A stretch of 64,000 nucleotides of DNA, from positions 4,092,001 through 4,156,000 of the forward strand of contig NW_027192651.1 in NCBI RefSeq assembly GCF_949987515.2. Direction: 5' to 3'. The stretch is from Delphinus delphis (Eukaryota; Chordata; Mammalia; Artiodactyla; Delphinidae). Position 1 is the first letter of the stretch. The number at the start of each line of letters is the position of its first letter. The notes below the pieces were generated by a model. It saw nothing but the letters and a program-made list of their open reading frames with translations. It did not search any database and was not told where the DNA came from. The translations under genes and the position numbers were made by a program. Shown here piece after piece: positions 11,059 through 25,276 of this stretch.

Positions 11059-12638
11059 GTATGATGATTCCAACTGAAATAAGTCACACAGAAAAAGAAA
11101 CATCATAAGATATCACTAATACACGGAATGTAAACTTGGCTACACAGGAACTGAATTACAGAACAGAACAGGGTCTCAAATTTAGAAAACCAACTTATGC
11201 TTGCTTAAGGGTAAAGGTGAGTTGGGGTGCTGCATAAAACCAGAGATTGAAATGAGCACAGATAAAGTTCCTTAAGCCAAATATGGAATAGACAAGAGCT
11301 ACTCCTTGCTCAACGAAATGGACTCAACACCCCATATTAAACGCCTAAGAATGTACCTGACTAGTAAGTATCTTAAAACCTATGGATTGCTATGTCTCCG
11401 AAAGAGAATCAGGCATGTGTACACGGGCATAAACGCAGCAGTGATAGGATTGGAGAGGTTCGGTGAGCAAATGAAGACCCTTTGAAGTCATATTGCATGG
11501 TACCCATTCCACGGGTCTTAACTCTCCAGGTTTAAGGTATTCTTCCTTCAGCTAAAACATGCATGTGGAACCCAGAGTATGATCAATCATGTGATCGGGA
11601 GACGTGTTCAAATATGTCTCAGTTTTCCTCCCCTGGTACTCGGGTGCAACATTCCAGACGCTTTACTAACACTCTCCCCACTTGGAGAGTCAGCGCCTTT
11701 AACCTCCTGTTTGGCCCAGTTTGCAATTTCTGCGGAAGATGAACAGGAATAGCGAGAACCAATGAGAGACTAGCTGGAGGTGTCTGGACGGGCAAATTTA
11801 ACTCTCATTTCCCACCAGGAAGAGGAAATAACCAGAGGCTCAGCGTGCCGTGCCGGAACCGGATTAGGGCCTGAAGCCATCCTGCGGTGTTGCGGCCAGG
11901 TCACAAGAAAGCAAGTTGAAGAAAGGAGCTCAGGGGCACTGTAATTCACAAACCTGCAGAGTTATAAATGACAGCTATCGTCCAATAATAGACTGAAGTA
12001 AGGCTGCCAAGAGGACTTGAAAGCGGGGCAGAATTGCAGGAAACCGATTTCAGGAGGTAGACTGGAATTGCATTGAAAGCATAGGAAAAGAGGCAGAACG
12101 TCCACAATGATGCACTTGGCCAAAAAGGGCGTATGCGTTTTTTCCTGAATATATTCAGGAAAAAACGCATACGCCCTTTTTGGCCAACCAAGCAAGCTTG
12201 CAAAGGAAATCTGCACTACAATGAAGTCTCACTTCCCCCCGGTCAAAAGGGCCATCTGAAAAAAGTGTAAAATCCAGAAAGGCAGAACAGGCCATGGAGA
12301 ACTGGGAGCCTTGTTATGCTGAAGGGCGGGATGTAAATTGCCAACAACCACTCGGGAGAAGTGTATGGTGTTTCCTGAAACATCTAAAAAACAAAGCAAC
12401 AGAGCCTAGGGCACTTCCACTTATGGTCCTATAGCTTAGGGAATTTAAAATCAAAAAGACACAGCCACCCCAAAGTTTGGAACGGCTCTGTTTACAAGAA
12501 CCTCGTTTACAGTACAAGTTCAACATCGCAGAAAGTGAAAAATGGATAAAAAAGTTGTGGTATTTACTTACAACGCAATATCACTCAGCAATGAAATCTG
12601 TGTCATCAGGCCCTTAGTAGCACAATGAGTGGATTCAG
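11059..12638 (+). repeat. Satellite monomer M8 (1,580 bp, A tail)
   Basis: The tail carries gataaaaaagttg and cccttagtagcac, shared only with M15. Private gtacacgggcat and caatcatgtgatc. Perfect palindrome at 12116-12187. Confidence 0.95.
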
Positions 12639-14217
12639 GTACGATGATTCCAACTGAAATAAGTCACACAGAAAAAGAAACATCATAAGATATCACTAAT
12701 ACACGGAATGTAAACTTGGCTACACAGGAACTGAATTACAGAACAGAACAGGGTCTCAAATTTAGAAAACCAACTTATGCGTGCTTAAGGGGAAAGGTGA
12801 GTTGGGGTGCTGCATAAAACCAGAGATTGAAATGAGCACAGATAAAGTTCCTTAAGCCAAATATGGAATAGACAAGAGCTACTCCTTGCTCAAAGAAATG
12901 GACTCAACACCGCATATTAAACGCCTAAGAATGTACCTGACTAGTAAGTATCTTAAAATCTAGGGATTGCTATGTCTCCGAAAGAGAATCAAGCATGTGT
13001 ACAGGGGCATAAACGCAGCAGTGATAGGATTGGAGAGGTTCGGTGAGCAAATGAAGACCCTTTGAAGTCATATTGCATGGTACCCATTCCACGGGTTTCA
13101 ACTACCCAGGTTTTAGGTATTCTTCCTTCAGCTAAAACATGCATGTGGAACCTAGAGTATGATCAACCATGTGATCGGGAGACGTGTTCAAATATGTGTC
13201 AGTTTTCCTCCCCTGGTACTCGGGTGCAACATTCCAGACGCTTTACTAACACTCTCCCCACTTGGAGAGTCAGCGCCTTTAACCTCCTGTTTGGCCCAGT
13301 TTGCAATTTCTGCGGAAGATGAACAGGAATAGCAAGAACCAATGAGAGACTAGCTGGAGGTGTCTGGACGGGCAAATTTAACTCTCATTTCCCACCAGAA
13401 AGAGGAAATAACCAGAGGCTCAGCGTGCCGTGCCGGAACCAGATTAGGGCCTGAAGCCATCCTGCGGTGTTGCGGCCAGCTCACAAGAAAGCAAGTTGAA
13501 GAAAGGAGCTCAGGGGCACTGTAATTCACAAACCTGCAGAGTTATAAATGACAGCTACGTCCAATAATAGACTGAAGTAAGGCTGCCAAGAGGACGTGAA
13601 AGCGGGGCAGAATTGCAGGAAACCGATTTCAGGAGGTAGACTGGAATTGCATTGAAAGCATAGGAAAAGAGGCAGAACGTCCACAATGATGCACTTGGCC
13701 AAAAAGGGCGTATGCGTTTTTTCCTGAATATATTCAGGAAAAAACGCATACGCCCTTTTTGGCCAACCAAGCAAGCTTGCAAAGGAAATCTGCACTACAA
13801 TGAAGTCTCACTTCCCCCCGGTCAAAAGGGCCATCTGAAAAAAGTGTAAAATCCAGAAAGGCAGGACAGGCCATGGAGAACTGGGAGCCTTGTTATGCTG
13901 ATGGGCGGGATGTAAATTGCCAACAGACACTCAGGAGAAGTGTATGGTGTTTCCTGAAACATCTAAAAAACAAAGCAACAGAGCCTAGGGCACTTCCACT
14001 TATGGTCCTATAGCTTAGGGAAATTAAAATCAAAAAGACACAGCCACCCCAAAGTTTGGGACGCCTCCGTTTAAAAGAACCTCGTTTACCGTACAAGTTC
14101 AATATCACAGAAAGTGAAAAATGGATAAAGAACTTGTGGTACTTACGTACAATGCAGTATCACTCAGCAATGAAATCTATGTCATCAGGCCCGTAGCAGC
14201 ATAATGAGTGGATTCAG
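12639..14217 (+). repeat. Satellite monomer M9 (1,579 bp, B tail)
   Basis: One base is lost in cagctacgtcc near 13557. Shares gcgtgcttaagg with M16, and ttaaaatctaggg with M13 and M16. Perfect palindrome at 13695-13766. Confidence 0.95.
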
Positions 14218-15796
14218 GTACGATGATTCTAACTGAAATAAGTCACACAGAAAAAGAAACATCATAAGATATCACTAATACACGGAATGTAAACTTGGCT
14301 ACACAGGAACTGCATTCCAAAACAGAACAGGGTCTCAAATTTAGAAAACCAACTTATGCTTGCTTAAGGGGAAAGGTGAGTTGGGGTGCTGCATAAAACC
14401 AGAGATTGAAATGAGCACAGATAAAGTTCCTTAAGCCAAATATGGAATAGAGAAGAGCTACTCCTTGCTCAAAGAAATGGACTCAAAACCCCATATTAAA
14501 CGCCTAAGAATGTACCTGACTAGTAAGTATCTTAAAACCTATGGATTGCTATGTCTCCAAAAGAGAATCAAGCATGTGTACAGGGGCATAAATGCAGCAG
14601 TGATAGGATTGGAGAGGTTCGGTGAGCAAATGAAGACCCTTTGAAGTCATATTGCATGGTACCCATTCCACGGGTTTCAAATACACAGGTTTAAGGTATT
14701 CTTCCTTCAGCTAAAAGATGCATGTGGAACCCAAGTATGATCAACTATGTGAACGGGAGACGTGTTCAAATATATCTCAGTTTTCCTACCCTGGTACTCG
14801 GGTGCAACATTCCAGACACTTTACTAACATTCTCCCCACTTGGAGAGTCAGCGCCTTTAACCTCCTGTTTGGCCCAGTTTGCAATTTCTGCGGAAGATGA
14901 ACAGGAATAGCGAGAACCAATGAGAGACTAGCTGGAGGTGTCTGGACGGCCAAATTTAACTCTCATTTCCCACCAGGAAGAGGAAATAACCAAAGGCTCA
15001 GCGTGCCGTGCCGGAACCAGATTAGGGCCTGAAGCCATCCTGCGGTTTTGCGGCCAGCTCACAAGAAAGCGAGTTGAAGAAAGGAGCTCAGGGGCACTGT
15101 AATTCACAAACCTGCAGAGTTATAAATGACAGCTATCGTCCAAAAATAGACTGAAGTAAGGCTGCCAAGAGGACTTGAAAGCGGGGCAGATTTGCAGGAA
15201 ACCGATTTCAGGAGGTAGACTGGAATTGCATTGAAAGCATAGGAAAAGAGGCAGAACGTCCACAATGATGCACTTGGCCATAAAGTGCGTATGCGTTTTT
15301 TCCTGAATATATTCAGGAAAAAACGCATACGCCCTTTTTGGCCAACCAAGCAAACTTGCAAAGGAAATCTGCACTACAATGAAGTCTCACTTCCCCCTGG
15401 TCAAAAGGGCCATCTGAAAAAAGTGTAAAATCCAGAAAGGCAGGACAGGCCATGGAGAACTGGGAGCCTTGTTATGCTGATGGGCGGGATGTAAATTGCC
15501 AACAGACACTCAGGAGAAGTGTATGGTGTTTCCTGAAACATCTAAAAAACAAAGCAACAGAGCCTAGGGCACTTCCACTTATGGTCCTATAGCTTAGGGA
15601 AATTAAAATCAAAAAGACACAGCCACCCCAAAGTTTGGGACGCCTCCGTTTAAAAGAACCTCGTTTACCGTACAAGTTCAATATCACAGAAAGTGAAAAA
15701 TGGATAAAGAACTTGTGGTACTTACGTACAATGCAGTATCACTCAGCAATGAAATCTATGTCATCAGGCCCATAGCAGCATAATGAGTGGATTCAG
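14218..15796 (+). repeat. Satellite monomer M10 (1,579 bp, B tail)
   Basis: Has the acccaagtatg deletion, aaaagatgcatg in place of aaaacatgcatg, and cagatttgcagg shared with M16. Palindrome 15274-15345 has two unpaired positions, t15281 and t15286, both in the left arm; caaacttgc flank. Confidence 0.95.
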
Positions 15797-17376
15797 GTAC
15801 GATGATTCTAACTGAAATAAGTCACACAGAAAAAGAAACATCATAAGATATCACTAATACACGGAATGTAAACTTGGCTACACAGGAACTGCATTCCAAA
15901 ACAGAACAGGGTCTCAAATTTAGAAAACCAACTTATGCTTGCTTAAGGGGAAAGGTGAGTTGGGGTGCTGCATAAAACCAGAGATTGAAATGAGCACAGA
16001 TAAAGTTCCTTAAGCCAAATATGGAATAGACAAGAGCTACTCCTTGCTCAAAGAAATGGACTCAAAACCCCATATTAAACGCCTAAGAATGTACCTGACT
16101 AGTAAGTATCTTAACACCTATGGATTGCTATGTCTCCAAAAGAGAATCAAGCGTGTGTACAGGGGCATAAATGCAGCAGTGATAGGATTGGAGAGGTTCG
16201 GTGAGCAAATGAAGACCCTTTGAAGTCATATTGCACGGTACCCATTCCACGGGTCTCAACTCTCCAGGTTTAAGGTATTCTTCCTTCAGCTAAAACATGC
16301 ATGTGGAACCCAGAGTATGATCAACCATGTGAACGGGAGACGTGTTCAAATATGTCTCAGTTTTCCTACCCTGGTACTCGGGTGCAACACTCCAGACGCT
16401 TTACTAACACTCTTCCGACTTGGAGAGTCAGTCCCTTTAACCTCCTGTTTGGCCCAGTTTGCAATTTCTGCGGAAGATGAACAGGAATAGCGAGAACCAA
16501 TGAGAGGCTAGCTGCAGGTGTCTGGACGGGCAAATTTAACTCTCATTTACAACCAGGAAGAGGAATTAACCAAAGGCTCAGCATGCCGGGCCGGAACCAG
16601 ATTAGGGCCTGAAGCCATCCTGCGGTGTTGCGGCCAGGTCACAAGAAAGCGAGTTGAAGAAAGGAGCTCAAGGGCACTGTAATTCACAAACCTGCAGAGT
16701 TATAAATGAGAGCTATCGTCCAAAAATAGACTGAAGTAAGGCTGCCAAGAGGACTTGAAAGCGGGGCAGAATTGCAGGAAACCGATTTCAGGAGGTAGAC
16801 TGGAATTGCATTGAAAGCATAGGAAAAGAGGCAGAACGTCCACAATGATGCACTTGGCCAAAAAGGGCGTATGCGTTTTTTCCTGAATATATTCAGGAAA
16901 AAACGCATACGCCCTTTTTGGCCAACCAAGCAAGCTTGCAAGGAAATCTGCACTACAATGAAGTCTCACTTCCCCCCGGGGCAAAAGGGCCATCTGAAAA
17001 AAGTGTAAAATCCAGAAAGGCAGGACAGGCCATGGAGAACTGGGAGCCTTGTTATGCTGATGGGCGGGATGTAAATTGCCAACAGCCACGCGGGAGAAGT
17101 GTATGGTGTTTCCTGAAACATCTAAAAAACAAAGCAACAGAGCCTAGGGCACTGCCACTTATGGTCCTATAGCTTAGGGAAATTAAAATCAAAAAGACAC
17201 AGCCACCCCAAAGTTTGGGACGCCTCTGTTTACAAGAACCTCGTTTACAGTACAAGTTCAACATCGCAGAAAGTGAAAAATGGATAAAGAAGTTGTGGTA
17301 TTTACTTACAAAGCAATATCACTCAGTAATGAAATCTATGTCATCAGGCCCTTAGCAGCACAATGAGTGGATTCAG
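15797..17376 (+). repeat. Satellite monomer M11 (1,580 bp, A tail)
   Basis: Close copy of M17 (caagcgtgtg, attgcacgg, aatgagagctatc, gcactgccac). A lost base in tgcaaggaa is balanced by an added base in ccggggcaaaag, so the length is unchanged. Perfect palindrome at 16854-16925. Confidence 0.95.
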
Positions 17377-18956
17377 GTATGATGATTCTAACTGAAATAA
17401 GTCACACAGAAATAGAAACATCATAAGATATCAGTAATACACGGAATGTAAACTTGGCTACACAGGAACTGAATTACAGAACAGAACAGGGTCTCAAATT
17501 TAGAAAACCAACTTATGCTTGCTTAAGGGGAAAGGTGAGTTGGGGTGCTGCATAAAACCAGAGATTGAAATGAGCACAGATAACGTTCCTTAAGCCAAAT
17601 ATGGAATAGACAAGAGCTACTCCTTGCTCAACGAAATGGACTCAACACCGCATATTAAACGCCTAAGATTGTACCTGACTAGTAAGTATCTTAAAACCTA
17701 TGGATTGCTATGTCTCCGAAAGAGAATCAAGCGTGTGTACAGGGGCATAAACGCAACAGTGATAGGATTGGAGAGGTTCGGTGAGCAAATGAAGACCCTT
17801 TGAAGTCATATTGCATGGTACCCATTACACGGGTCTCAACTCTCCAGGTTTAAGGTATTCTTCCTTCAGCTAAAACATGCATGTGGAACCCAAGTATGAT
17901 GAACCATGTGAATGAGAGACGTGTTCAAATATGTCTCAGTTTTCCTCCCCTGGTACTCGGGTGCAACATTCCAGATGCTTTACTAACACTCTCCCGACTT
18001 GGAGAGTCAGCGCCTTTAACCTCCTGTTTGGCCCAGTTTGCAATTTCTGCGGAAGATGAACAGGAATAGCGAGAACCAATGAGAGGCTAGCTGGAGGTGT
18101 CTGGACGGGCAAATTTAACTCTCATTTCCCACCAGGAAGAGGAAATAACCAAAGGCTCAGCATGCCGTGCCGGAACCAGATTAGGGCCTGAAGCCATCCT
18201 GCGGTGTTGCGGCCAGCTCAAAAGAAAGCGAGTTGAAGAAAGGAGCTCAGGGGCACTGTAATTCACAAACCTGCAGAGTTATAAATGACAGCTATCGTCC
18301 AAAAATAGACTGAAGTAAGGCTGCCAAGAGGACTTGAAAGCGGGGCAGAATTGCAGGAAACCGATTTCAGGAGGTAGACTGGAATTGCATTGAAAGCATA
18401 GGAAAAGAGGCAGAACGTCCACAATGATGCACTTGGCCAAAAAGGGCGTATGCGTTTTTTCCTGAATATATTCAGGAAAAAACGCATATGCCCTTCTTGG
18501 CCAACCAAGCAAACTTGCAAAGGAAATCTGCACTACAATGAAGTCTCACTTCCCCCCCGGTCAAAAGGGCCATCTGAAAAAAGTGTAAAATCCAGAAAGG
18601 CAGGACAGGCCATGGAGAACTGGGAGCCTTGTTATGCTGATGGGCGGGATGTAAATTGCCAACAGACACTGGGGAGAAGTGTATGGTGTTTCCTGAAACA
18701 TCTAAAAAACAAAGCAACAGAGCCTAGGGCACTTCCACTTATGGTCCTATAGCTTAGGGAAATTAAAATCAAAAAGACACAGTCACCCCAAAGTTTGGGA
18801 CGCCTCCGTTTAAAAGAACCTCGTTTACCGTACAAGTTCAATATCACAGAAAGTGAAAAATGGATAAAGAACTTGTGGTACTTACGTACAATGCAGTATC
18901 ACTCAGCAATGAAATCTATGTCATCAGGCCCGTAGCAGCATAATGAGTGGATTCAG
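17377..18956 (+). repeat. Satellite monomer M12 (1,580 bp, B tail)
   Basis: The acccaagtatg deletion is balanced by an extra c in the C run before ggtcaaaag (near 18555). Palindrome 18433-18504 has two unpaired positions, t18489 and c18496, in the right arm; caaacttgc flank. Confidence 0.95.
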
Positions 18957-20536
18957 GTACGATGATTCTAACTGAAATAAGTCACACAGAAAAAGAAACA
19001 TCATAAGATATCAGTAATACACGGAATGTAAACTTGGCTACACAGGAACTGCATTCCAAAACAGAACAGGGTCTCAAATTTAGAAAACCAACTTATGCTT
19101 GCTTAAGGGGAAAGGTGAGTTGGGGTGCTGCATAAAACCAGAGATTGAAATGAGCACAGATAAAGTTCCTTAAGCCAAATATGGAATAGACAAGAGCTAC
19201 TCCTTGCTCAACGAAATGGACTCAACACCGCATATTAAACGCCTAAGAATGTACCTGACTAGTAAGTATCTTAAAATCTAGGGATTGCTATGTCTCCGAA
19301 AGAGAATCAAGCATGTGTACAGGGGCATAAACACAGCAGTGATAGGATTGGAGAGGTTCGGTGAGCAAATGAAGACCCTTTGAAGTCATATTGCATGGTA
19401 CCCATTCCACGGGTTTCAACTACCCAGGTTTTAGGTATTCTTCCTTCAGCTAAAACATGCATGTGGAACCCAGAGTATGATCAACCATGTGATCGGGAGA
19501 CGTGTTCAAATATGTCTCAGTTTTCCTCCCCTGGTACTCGGGTGCAACATTCCAGACGCTTTACTAACACTCTCCCCACTTGGAGAGTCAGCGCCTTTAA
19601 CCTCCTGTTTGGCCCAGTTTGCAATTTCTGCGGAAGATGATCAGGAATAGCGAGAACCAATGAGAGACTAGCTGGAGGTGTCTGGACGGGCAAATTTAAC
19701 TCTCATTTCCCACCAGGAAGAGGAAATAACCAGAGGCTCAGCGTGCCGTGCCGGAACCAGATTAGGGCCTGAAGCCATCCTGCGGTGTTGCGGCCAGCTC
19801 AAAAGAAAGCGAGTTGAAGAAAGGAGCTCAGGGGCACTGTAATTCACAAACCTGCAGAGTTATAAATGACAGCTATCGTCCAAAAATAGACTGAAGTAAG
19901 GCTGCCAAGAGGACTTGAAAGCGGGGCAGAATTGCAGGAAACCGATTTCAGGAGGTAGACTGGAATTGCATTGAAAGCATAGGAAAAGAGGCAGAACGTC
20001 CACAATGATGCACTTGGCCAAAAAGGGCGTATGCGTTTTTTCCTGAATATATTCAGGAAAAAACTCATACGCCCTTTTTGGCCAACCAAGCAAGCTTGCA
20101 AAGGAAATCTGCACTACAATGAAGTCTCACTTCCCCCCGGTCAAAAGGGCCATCTGAAAAAAGTGTAAAATCCAGAAAGGCAGGACAGGCCATGGAGAAC
20201 TGGGAGCCTTGTTATGCTGATGGGAGGGATGTAAATTGCCAACAGCCACTCGGGAGAAGTGTATGGTGTTTCCTGAAACATCTACAAAACAAAGCAACAG
20301 AGCCTAGGGCACTTCCACTTATGGTCCTATAGCTTAGGGAAATTAAAATAAAAAAGACACAGCCACCCCAATAATTGGGACGCCTCTGTTTACAAGAACC
20401 TCGTTTACCGTACAAGTTCAATATCACAGAAAGTGAAAAATGGATAAAGAACTTGTGGTACTTACGTACAATGCAGTATCACTCAGCAATGAAATCTGTG
20501 TCATCAGGCCCGTAGCAGCATAATGAGTGGATTCAG
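18957..20536 (+). repeat. Satellite monomer M13 (1,580 bp, B tail)
   Basis: Carries ttaaaatctaggg as in M9 and M16 and private ataaacacagcag. The tail is type B but with gtgtcatc, usually an A-tail variant. Palindrome 20014-20085 has one unpaired position, t20065. Confidence 0.95.
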
Positions 20537-22116
20537 GTACGATGATTCTAACTGAAATAAGTCACACAGAAAAAGAAACATCATAAGATATCACTAATAC
20601 ACGGAATGTAAACTTGGCTACACAGGAACTGAATTACAGAACAGAACAGGGTCTCAAATTTAGAAAACCAACTTATGCTTGCTTAAGGGGAAAGGTGAGT
20701 TGGGGTGCTGCATAAAACCAGAGATTGAAATGAGCACAGATAAAGTTCCTTAAGCCAAATATGGAATAGACAAGAGCTACTCCTTGCTCAACGAAATGGA
20801 CTCAACACCGCATATTAAACGCCTAAATATGTACCTGACTAGTAAGTATCTTAAAACCTATAGATTGCTATGTCTCCGAAAGAGAATCAAGCATGTGTAC
20901 AGGGGCATAAACGCAGCAGTGATAGGATTGGAGAGGTTCGGTGAGCAAATGAAGACCCTTTGAAGTCATATTGCATGGTACCCATTCCACGGGTTTCAAC
21001 TACCCAGGTTTTAGGTATTCTTCCTTCAGCTAAAACATGCATGTGGAACCCAGAGTATGATCAACCATGTGATCGGGAGACGTGTTCAAATATGTCTCAG
21101 TTTTCCTCCCCTGGTACTCGGGTGCAACATTCCAGACGCTTTACTAACACTCTCCCGACTTGGAGAGTCAGTCCCTTTAACCTCCTGTTTGGCCCAGTTT
21201 GCAATTTCTGCGGAAGATGAACAGGAATAGCGAGAACCAATGAGAGGCTAGCTGGAGGTGTCTGGACGGGCAAATTTAACTCTCATTTCCCACCAGGAAG
21301 AGGAAATAACCAAAGGCTGAGCGTGCCGTACCGGAACCAGATTAGGGCCTGAAGCCATCCTGCGGTGTTGCGGCCAGCTCAAAAGAAAGCGAGTTGAAGA
21401 AAGGAGCTCAGGGGCACTGTAATTCACAAACCTGCAGAGTTATAAATGACAGCTATCGTCCAAAAATAGGCTGAAGTAAGGCTGCCAAGAGGACTTGAAA
21501 GCGGGGCAGAATTGCAGGAAACCAATTTCAGGAGGTAGACTGGAATTGCATTGAAAGCATAGGAAAAGAGGCAGAACGTCCACAATGATGCACTTGGCCA
21601 AAAAGGGCGTATGCGTTTTTTCCTGAAAATATTCAGGAAAAAACGCATACACACTTTTTGGCCAACCAAGCAAGCTTGCAAAGGAAATCTGCACTACAAT
21701 GAAGTCTCACTTCCCCCCGGTCAAAAGGGCCATCTGAAAAAAGTGTAAAATCCAGAAAGGCAGGACAGGCCATGGAGAACTGGGAGCCTTGTTATGCTGA
21801 TGGGCGGGATGTAAATTGCCAACAGACACTGGGGAGAAGTCTATGGTGTTTCCTGAAACATCTAAAAAACAAAGCAACAGAGCCTAGGGCACTTCCACTT
21901 ATGGTCCTATAGCTTAGGGAATTTAAAATCAAAAAGACACAGCCACCCCAAAGTTTGGAAGGGCTCTGTTTACTAGAACCTCCTTTACAGTACAAGTTCA
22001 ACATCGCAGAAAGTGAAAAATGGATAAAGAAGTTGTGGTATTTACTTACAAAGCAATATCACTCAGCAATGAAATCTGTGTCATCAGGCCCTTAGCAGCA
22101 CAATGAGTGGATTCAG
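20537..22116 (+). repeat. Satellite monomer M14 (1,580 bp, A tail)
   Basis: Mosaic core: ctacccaggttttagg and gatcggg of one class followed by cgacttggagagtcagtccc of the other. Palindrome 21594-21665 has three unpaired positions. Private cctaaatatg and tactagaacctcc. Confidence 0.95.
21594..21665. repeat. Degenerate palindrome with altered centre (M14 copy)
   Basis: Three positions break pairing: a at 21628 next to the symmetry centre, and a at 21651 and 21653 in the right arm (acacac in place of acgccc). It is one of the two most disrupted copies, the other being M25. Confidence 0.9.
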
Positions 22117-23696
22117 GTATGATGATTCTAACTGAAATAAGTCACACAGAAAAAGAAACATCATAAGATATCAGTAATACATGGAATGTAAACTTGGCTA
22201 CAAAGGAACTGAATTACAAAACAGAACAGGGTCTCAAATTTAGAAAACCAACTTATGCTTGCTTAAGGGTAAAGGTGAGTTGGGGTGCTGCATAAAACCA
22301 GAGATTGAAATGAGCACAGATAAAGTTCCTTAAGTCAAATATGGAATAGACAAGAGCTACTCCTTGCTCAACGAAATGGACTCAACACCGCATATTAAAC
22401 GCCTAAGAATGTACCTGACTAGTAAGTATCTTAAAACCTATGGATTGCTATGTCTCCGAAAGAGAATCAAGCATGTGTACAGGGGCATAAACGCAGCAGT
22501 GATAGGATTGGAGAGGTTCGGTGAGCAAATGAAGACCCTTTGAAGTCATATTGCATGGTACCCATTCCACGGGTTTCAACTACCCAGGTTTTAGGTATTC
22601 TTCCTTCAGCTAAAACATGCATGTGGAACCCGGAGTATGATCAACCATGTGATCGGGAGACGTGTTCAAATATGTCTCAGTTTTCCTACCCTGGTACTCG
22701 GGTGCAACATTCCAGACGCTTTACTAACACTCTCCCCACTTGGAGAGTCAGCGCCTTTAACCTCCTGTTTGGCCCAGTTTGCAATTTCTGCAGAAGATGA
22801 ACAGGAATAGCGAGAACCAATGAGAGGCTAGCTGGAGGTGTCTGGACGGGCAAATTTAACTCTCATTTCCCACCAGGAAGAGGAAATAACCAGAGGCTCA
22901 GCGTGCCGTGCCGGAACCAGATTAGGGCCTGAAGCCATCCTGCGGTGTTGCGGCCAGGTCACAAGAAAGCAAGTTGAAGAAAGGAGCTCAGGGTCACTGT
23001 AATTCACAACCCTGCAGAGTTATAAATGACAGCTATCGTCCAATAATAGACTGAAGTAAGGCTGCCAAGAGGACTTGAAAGCGGGGCAGAATTGCAGAAA
23101 ACCGATTTCAGGAGGTAGACTGGAATTGCATTGAAAGCATAGGAAAAGAGGCAGAACGTCCACAATGATGCACTTGGCCAAAAAGGGCGTATGCGTTTTT
23201 TCCTGAATATATTCAGGAAAAAACGCATACGCCCTTTTTGGGCAACCAAGCAAGCTTGCAAAGGAAATCTGCACTACAATGAAGTCTCACTTTCCCCTGG
23301 TCAAAAGGGCCATCTGAAAAAAGTGTAAAATCCAGAAAGGCAGGACAGGCCATGGAGAACTGGGAGCCTTGTTATGCTGATGGGCGGGATGTAAATTGCC
23401 AACAGACACTTGGGAGAAGTGTATGGTGTTTCCTGAAACATCTAAAAAACAAAGCAACAGAGCCTAGGGCACTTCCACTTATGGTCCTATAGCTTAGGGA
23501 ATTTAAAATCAAAAAGACACAGCCACCCCAAAGTTTGGAACGGCTCTGTTTACAAGAACCTCGTTTACAGTACAAGTTCAACATCGCAGAAAGTGAAAAA
23601 TGGATAAAAAAGTTGTGGTATTTACTTACAAAGCAATATCACTCAGCAATGAAATCTGTGTCATCAGGCCCTTAGTAGCACAATGAGTGGATTCAG
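22117..23696 (+). repeat. Satellite monomer M15 (1,580 bp, A tail)
   Basis: Tail words gataaaaaagttg and cccttagtagcac link it to M8. Private ctgcagaagatg and ttaagtcaaatatg. Palindrome 23174-23245 has one unpaired position, g23242. Confidence 0.95.
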
Positions 23697-25276
23697 GTAT
23701 GATGATTCCAACTGAAATAAGTCACACAGAAAAAGAAACATCATAAGATATCACTAATACACGGAATGTAAACTTGGCTACACAGGAACTGCATTCCAAA
23801 ACAGAACAGGGTCTCAAATTTAGAAAACCAACTTATGCGTGCTTAAGGGGAAAGGTGAGTTGGGGTGCTGCATAAAACCAGAGATTGAAATGAGCACAGA
23901 TAAAGTTCCTTAAGCCAAATATGGAATAGACAAGAGCTACTCCTTGCTCAAAGAAATGGACTCAACACCGCATATTAAACGCCTAAGAATGTACCTGACT
24001 AGTAAGTATCTTAAAATCTAGGGATTGCTATGTCTCCGAAAGAGAATCAAGCATGTGTACAGGGGCATAAACGCAGCAGTGATAGGATTGGAGAGGTTCG
24101 GTGAGCAAATGAAGACCCTTTGAAGTCATATTGCATGGTACCCATTCCACGGGTTTCAACTACCCAGGTTTTAGGTATTCTTCCTTCAGCTAAAACATGC
24201 ATGTGGAACCCAGAGTATGATCAACCATGTGATCGGGAGACGTGTTCAAATATGTCTCAGTTTTCCTCCCCTGGTACTCGGGTGCAACATTCCAGACGCT
24301 TTACTAACACTCTCCCCACTTGGAGAGTCAGCGCCTTTAACCTCCTGTTTGGCCCAGTTTGCAATTTCTGCGGAAGATGAACAGGAATAGCGAGAACCAA
24401 TGAGAGGCTAGCTGCAGGTGTCTGGACGGGCAAATTTAACTCTCATTTCCCACCAGGAAGAGGAAATAACCAAAGGCTCAGCATGCCGGGCCGGAACCAG
24501 ATTAGGGCCTGAAGCCATCCTGCGGTGCTGCAGCCAGCTCACAAGAAAGCGAGTTGAAGAAAGGAGCTCAGGGGCACTGTAATTCACAAACCTGCAGAGT
24601 TATAAATGACAGCTATCGTCCAAAAATAGACTGAAGTAAGGATGCCAAGAGGACTTGAAAGCGGGGCAGATTTGCAGGAAACCGATTTCAGGAGGTAGAC
24701 TGGAATTGCATTGAAAGCATAGGAAAAGAGGCAGAACGTCCACAATGATGCACTTGGCCAAAAAGGGCGTATGCGTTTTTTCCTGAATATATTCAGGAAA
24801 AAACGCATACGCCCTTTTTGGCCAAGCAAGCAAGCTTGCAAAGGAAATCTGCACTACAATGAAGTCTCACTTCCCCCCGGTCAAAAGGGCCATCTGAAAA
24901 AAGTGTAAAATCCAGAAAGGCAGGACAGGCCATGGAGAACTGGGAGCCTTGTTATGCTGATGGGCGGGATGTAAATTGCCAACAGACACTCAGGAGAAGT
25001 GTATGGTGTTTCCTGAAACATCTAAAAAACAAAACAACAGAGCCTAGGGCACTTCCACTTATGGTCCTATAGCTTAGGGAAATTAAAATCAAAAAGACAC
25101 AGCCACCCCAAAGTTTGGGACGCCTCCGTTTAAAAGAACCTCGTTTACCGTACAAGTTCAATATCACAGAAAGTGAAAAATGGATAAAGAACTTGTGGTA
25201 CTTACGTACAATGCAGTATCACTCAGCAATGAAATCTATGTCATCAGGCCCGTAGCAGCATAATGAGTGGATTCAG
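23697..25276 (+). repeat. Satellite monomer M16 (1,580 bp, B tail)
   Basis: The front resembles M9 (gcgtgcttaagg, ttaaaatctaggg) and the back resembles M10 (cagatttgcagg, cactcaggag, tttaaaagaacc), so a switch lies inside it. Palindrome extended to 74 bp at 24753-24826. Confidence 0.95.
24753..24826. repeat. Extended 74-bp palindrome (M16 copy)
   Basis: In M16 the base after the right arm is g instead of the usual c (gccaagcaag instead of gccaaccaag), so it pairs with c24753 and each arm becomes 37 bp. This is the only copy in which I found the palindrome lengthened. It is a single substitution and may be chance. Confidence 0.9.

Noticed and set aside
16700..17137. 145-residue minus-strand frame in M11
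   Set aside because: It exists only because two small indels in M11 fuse two short chance frames.
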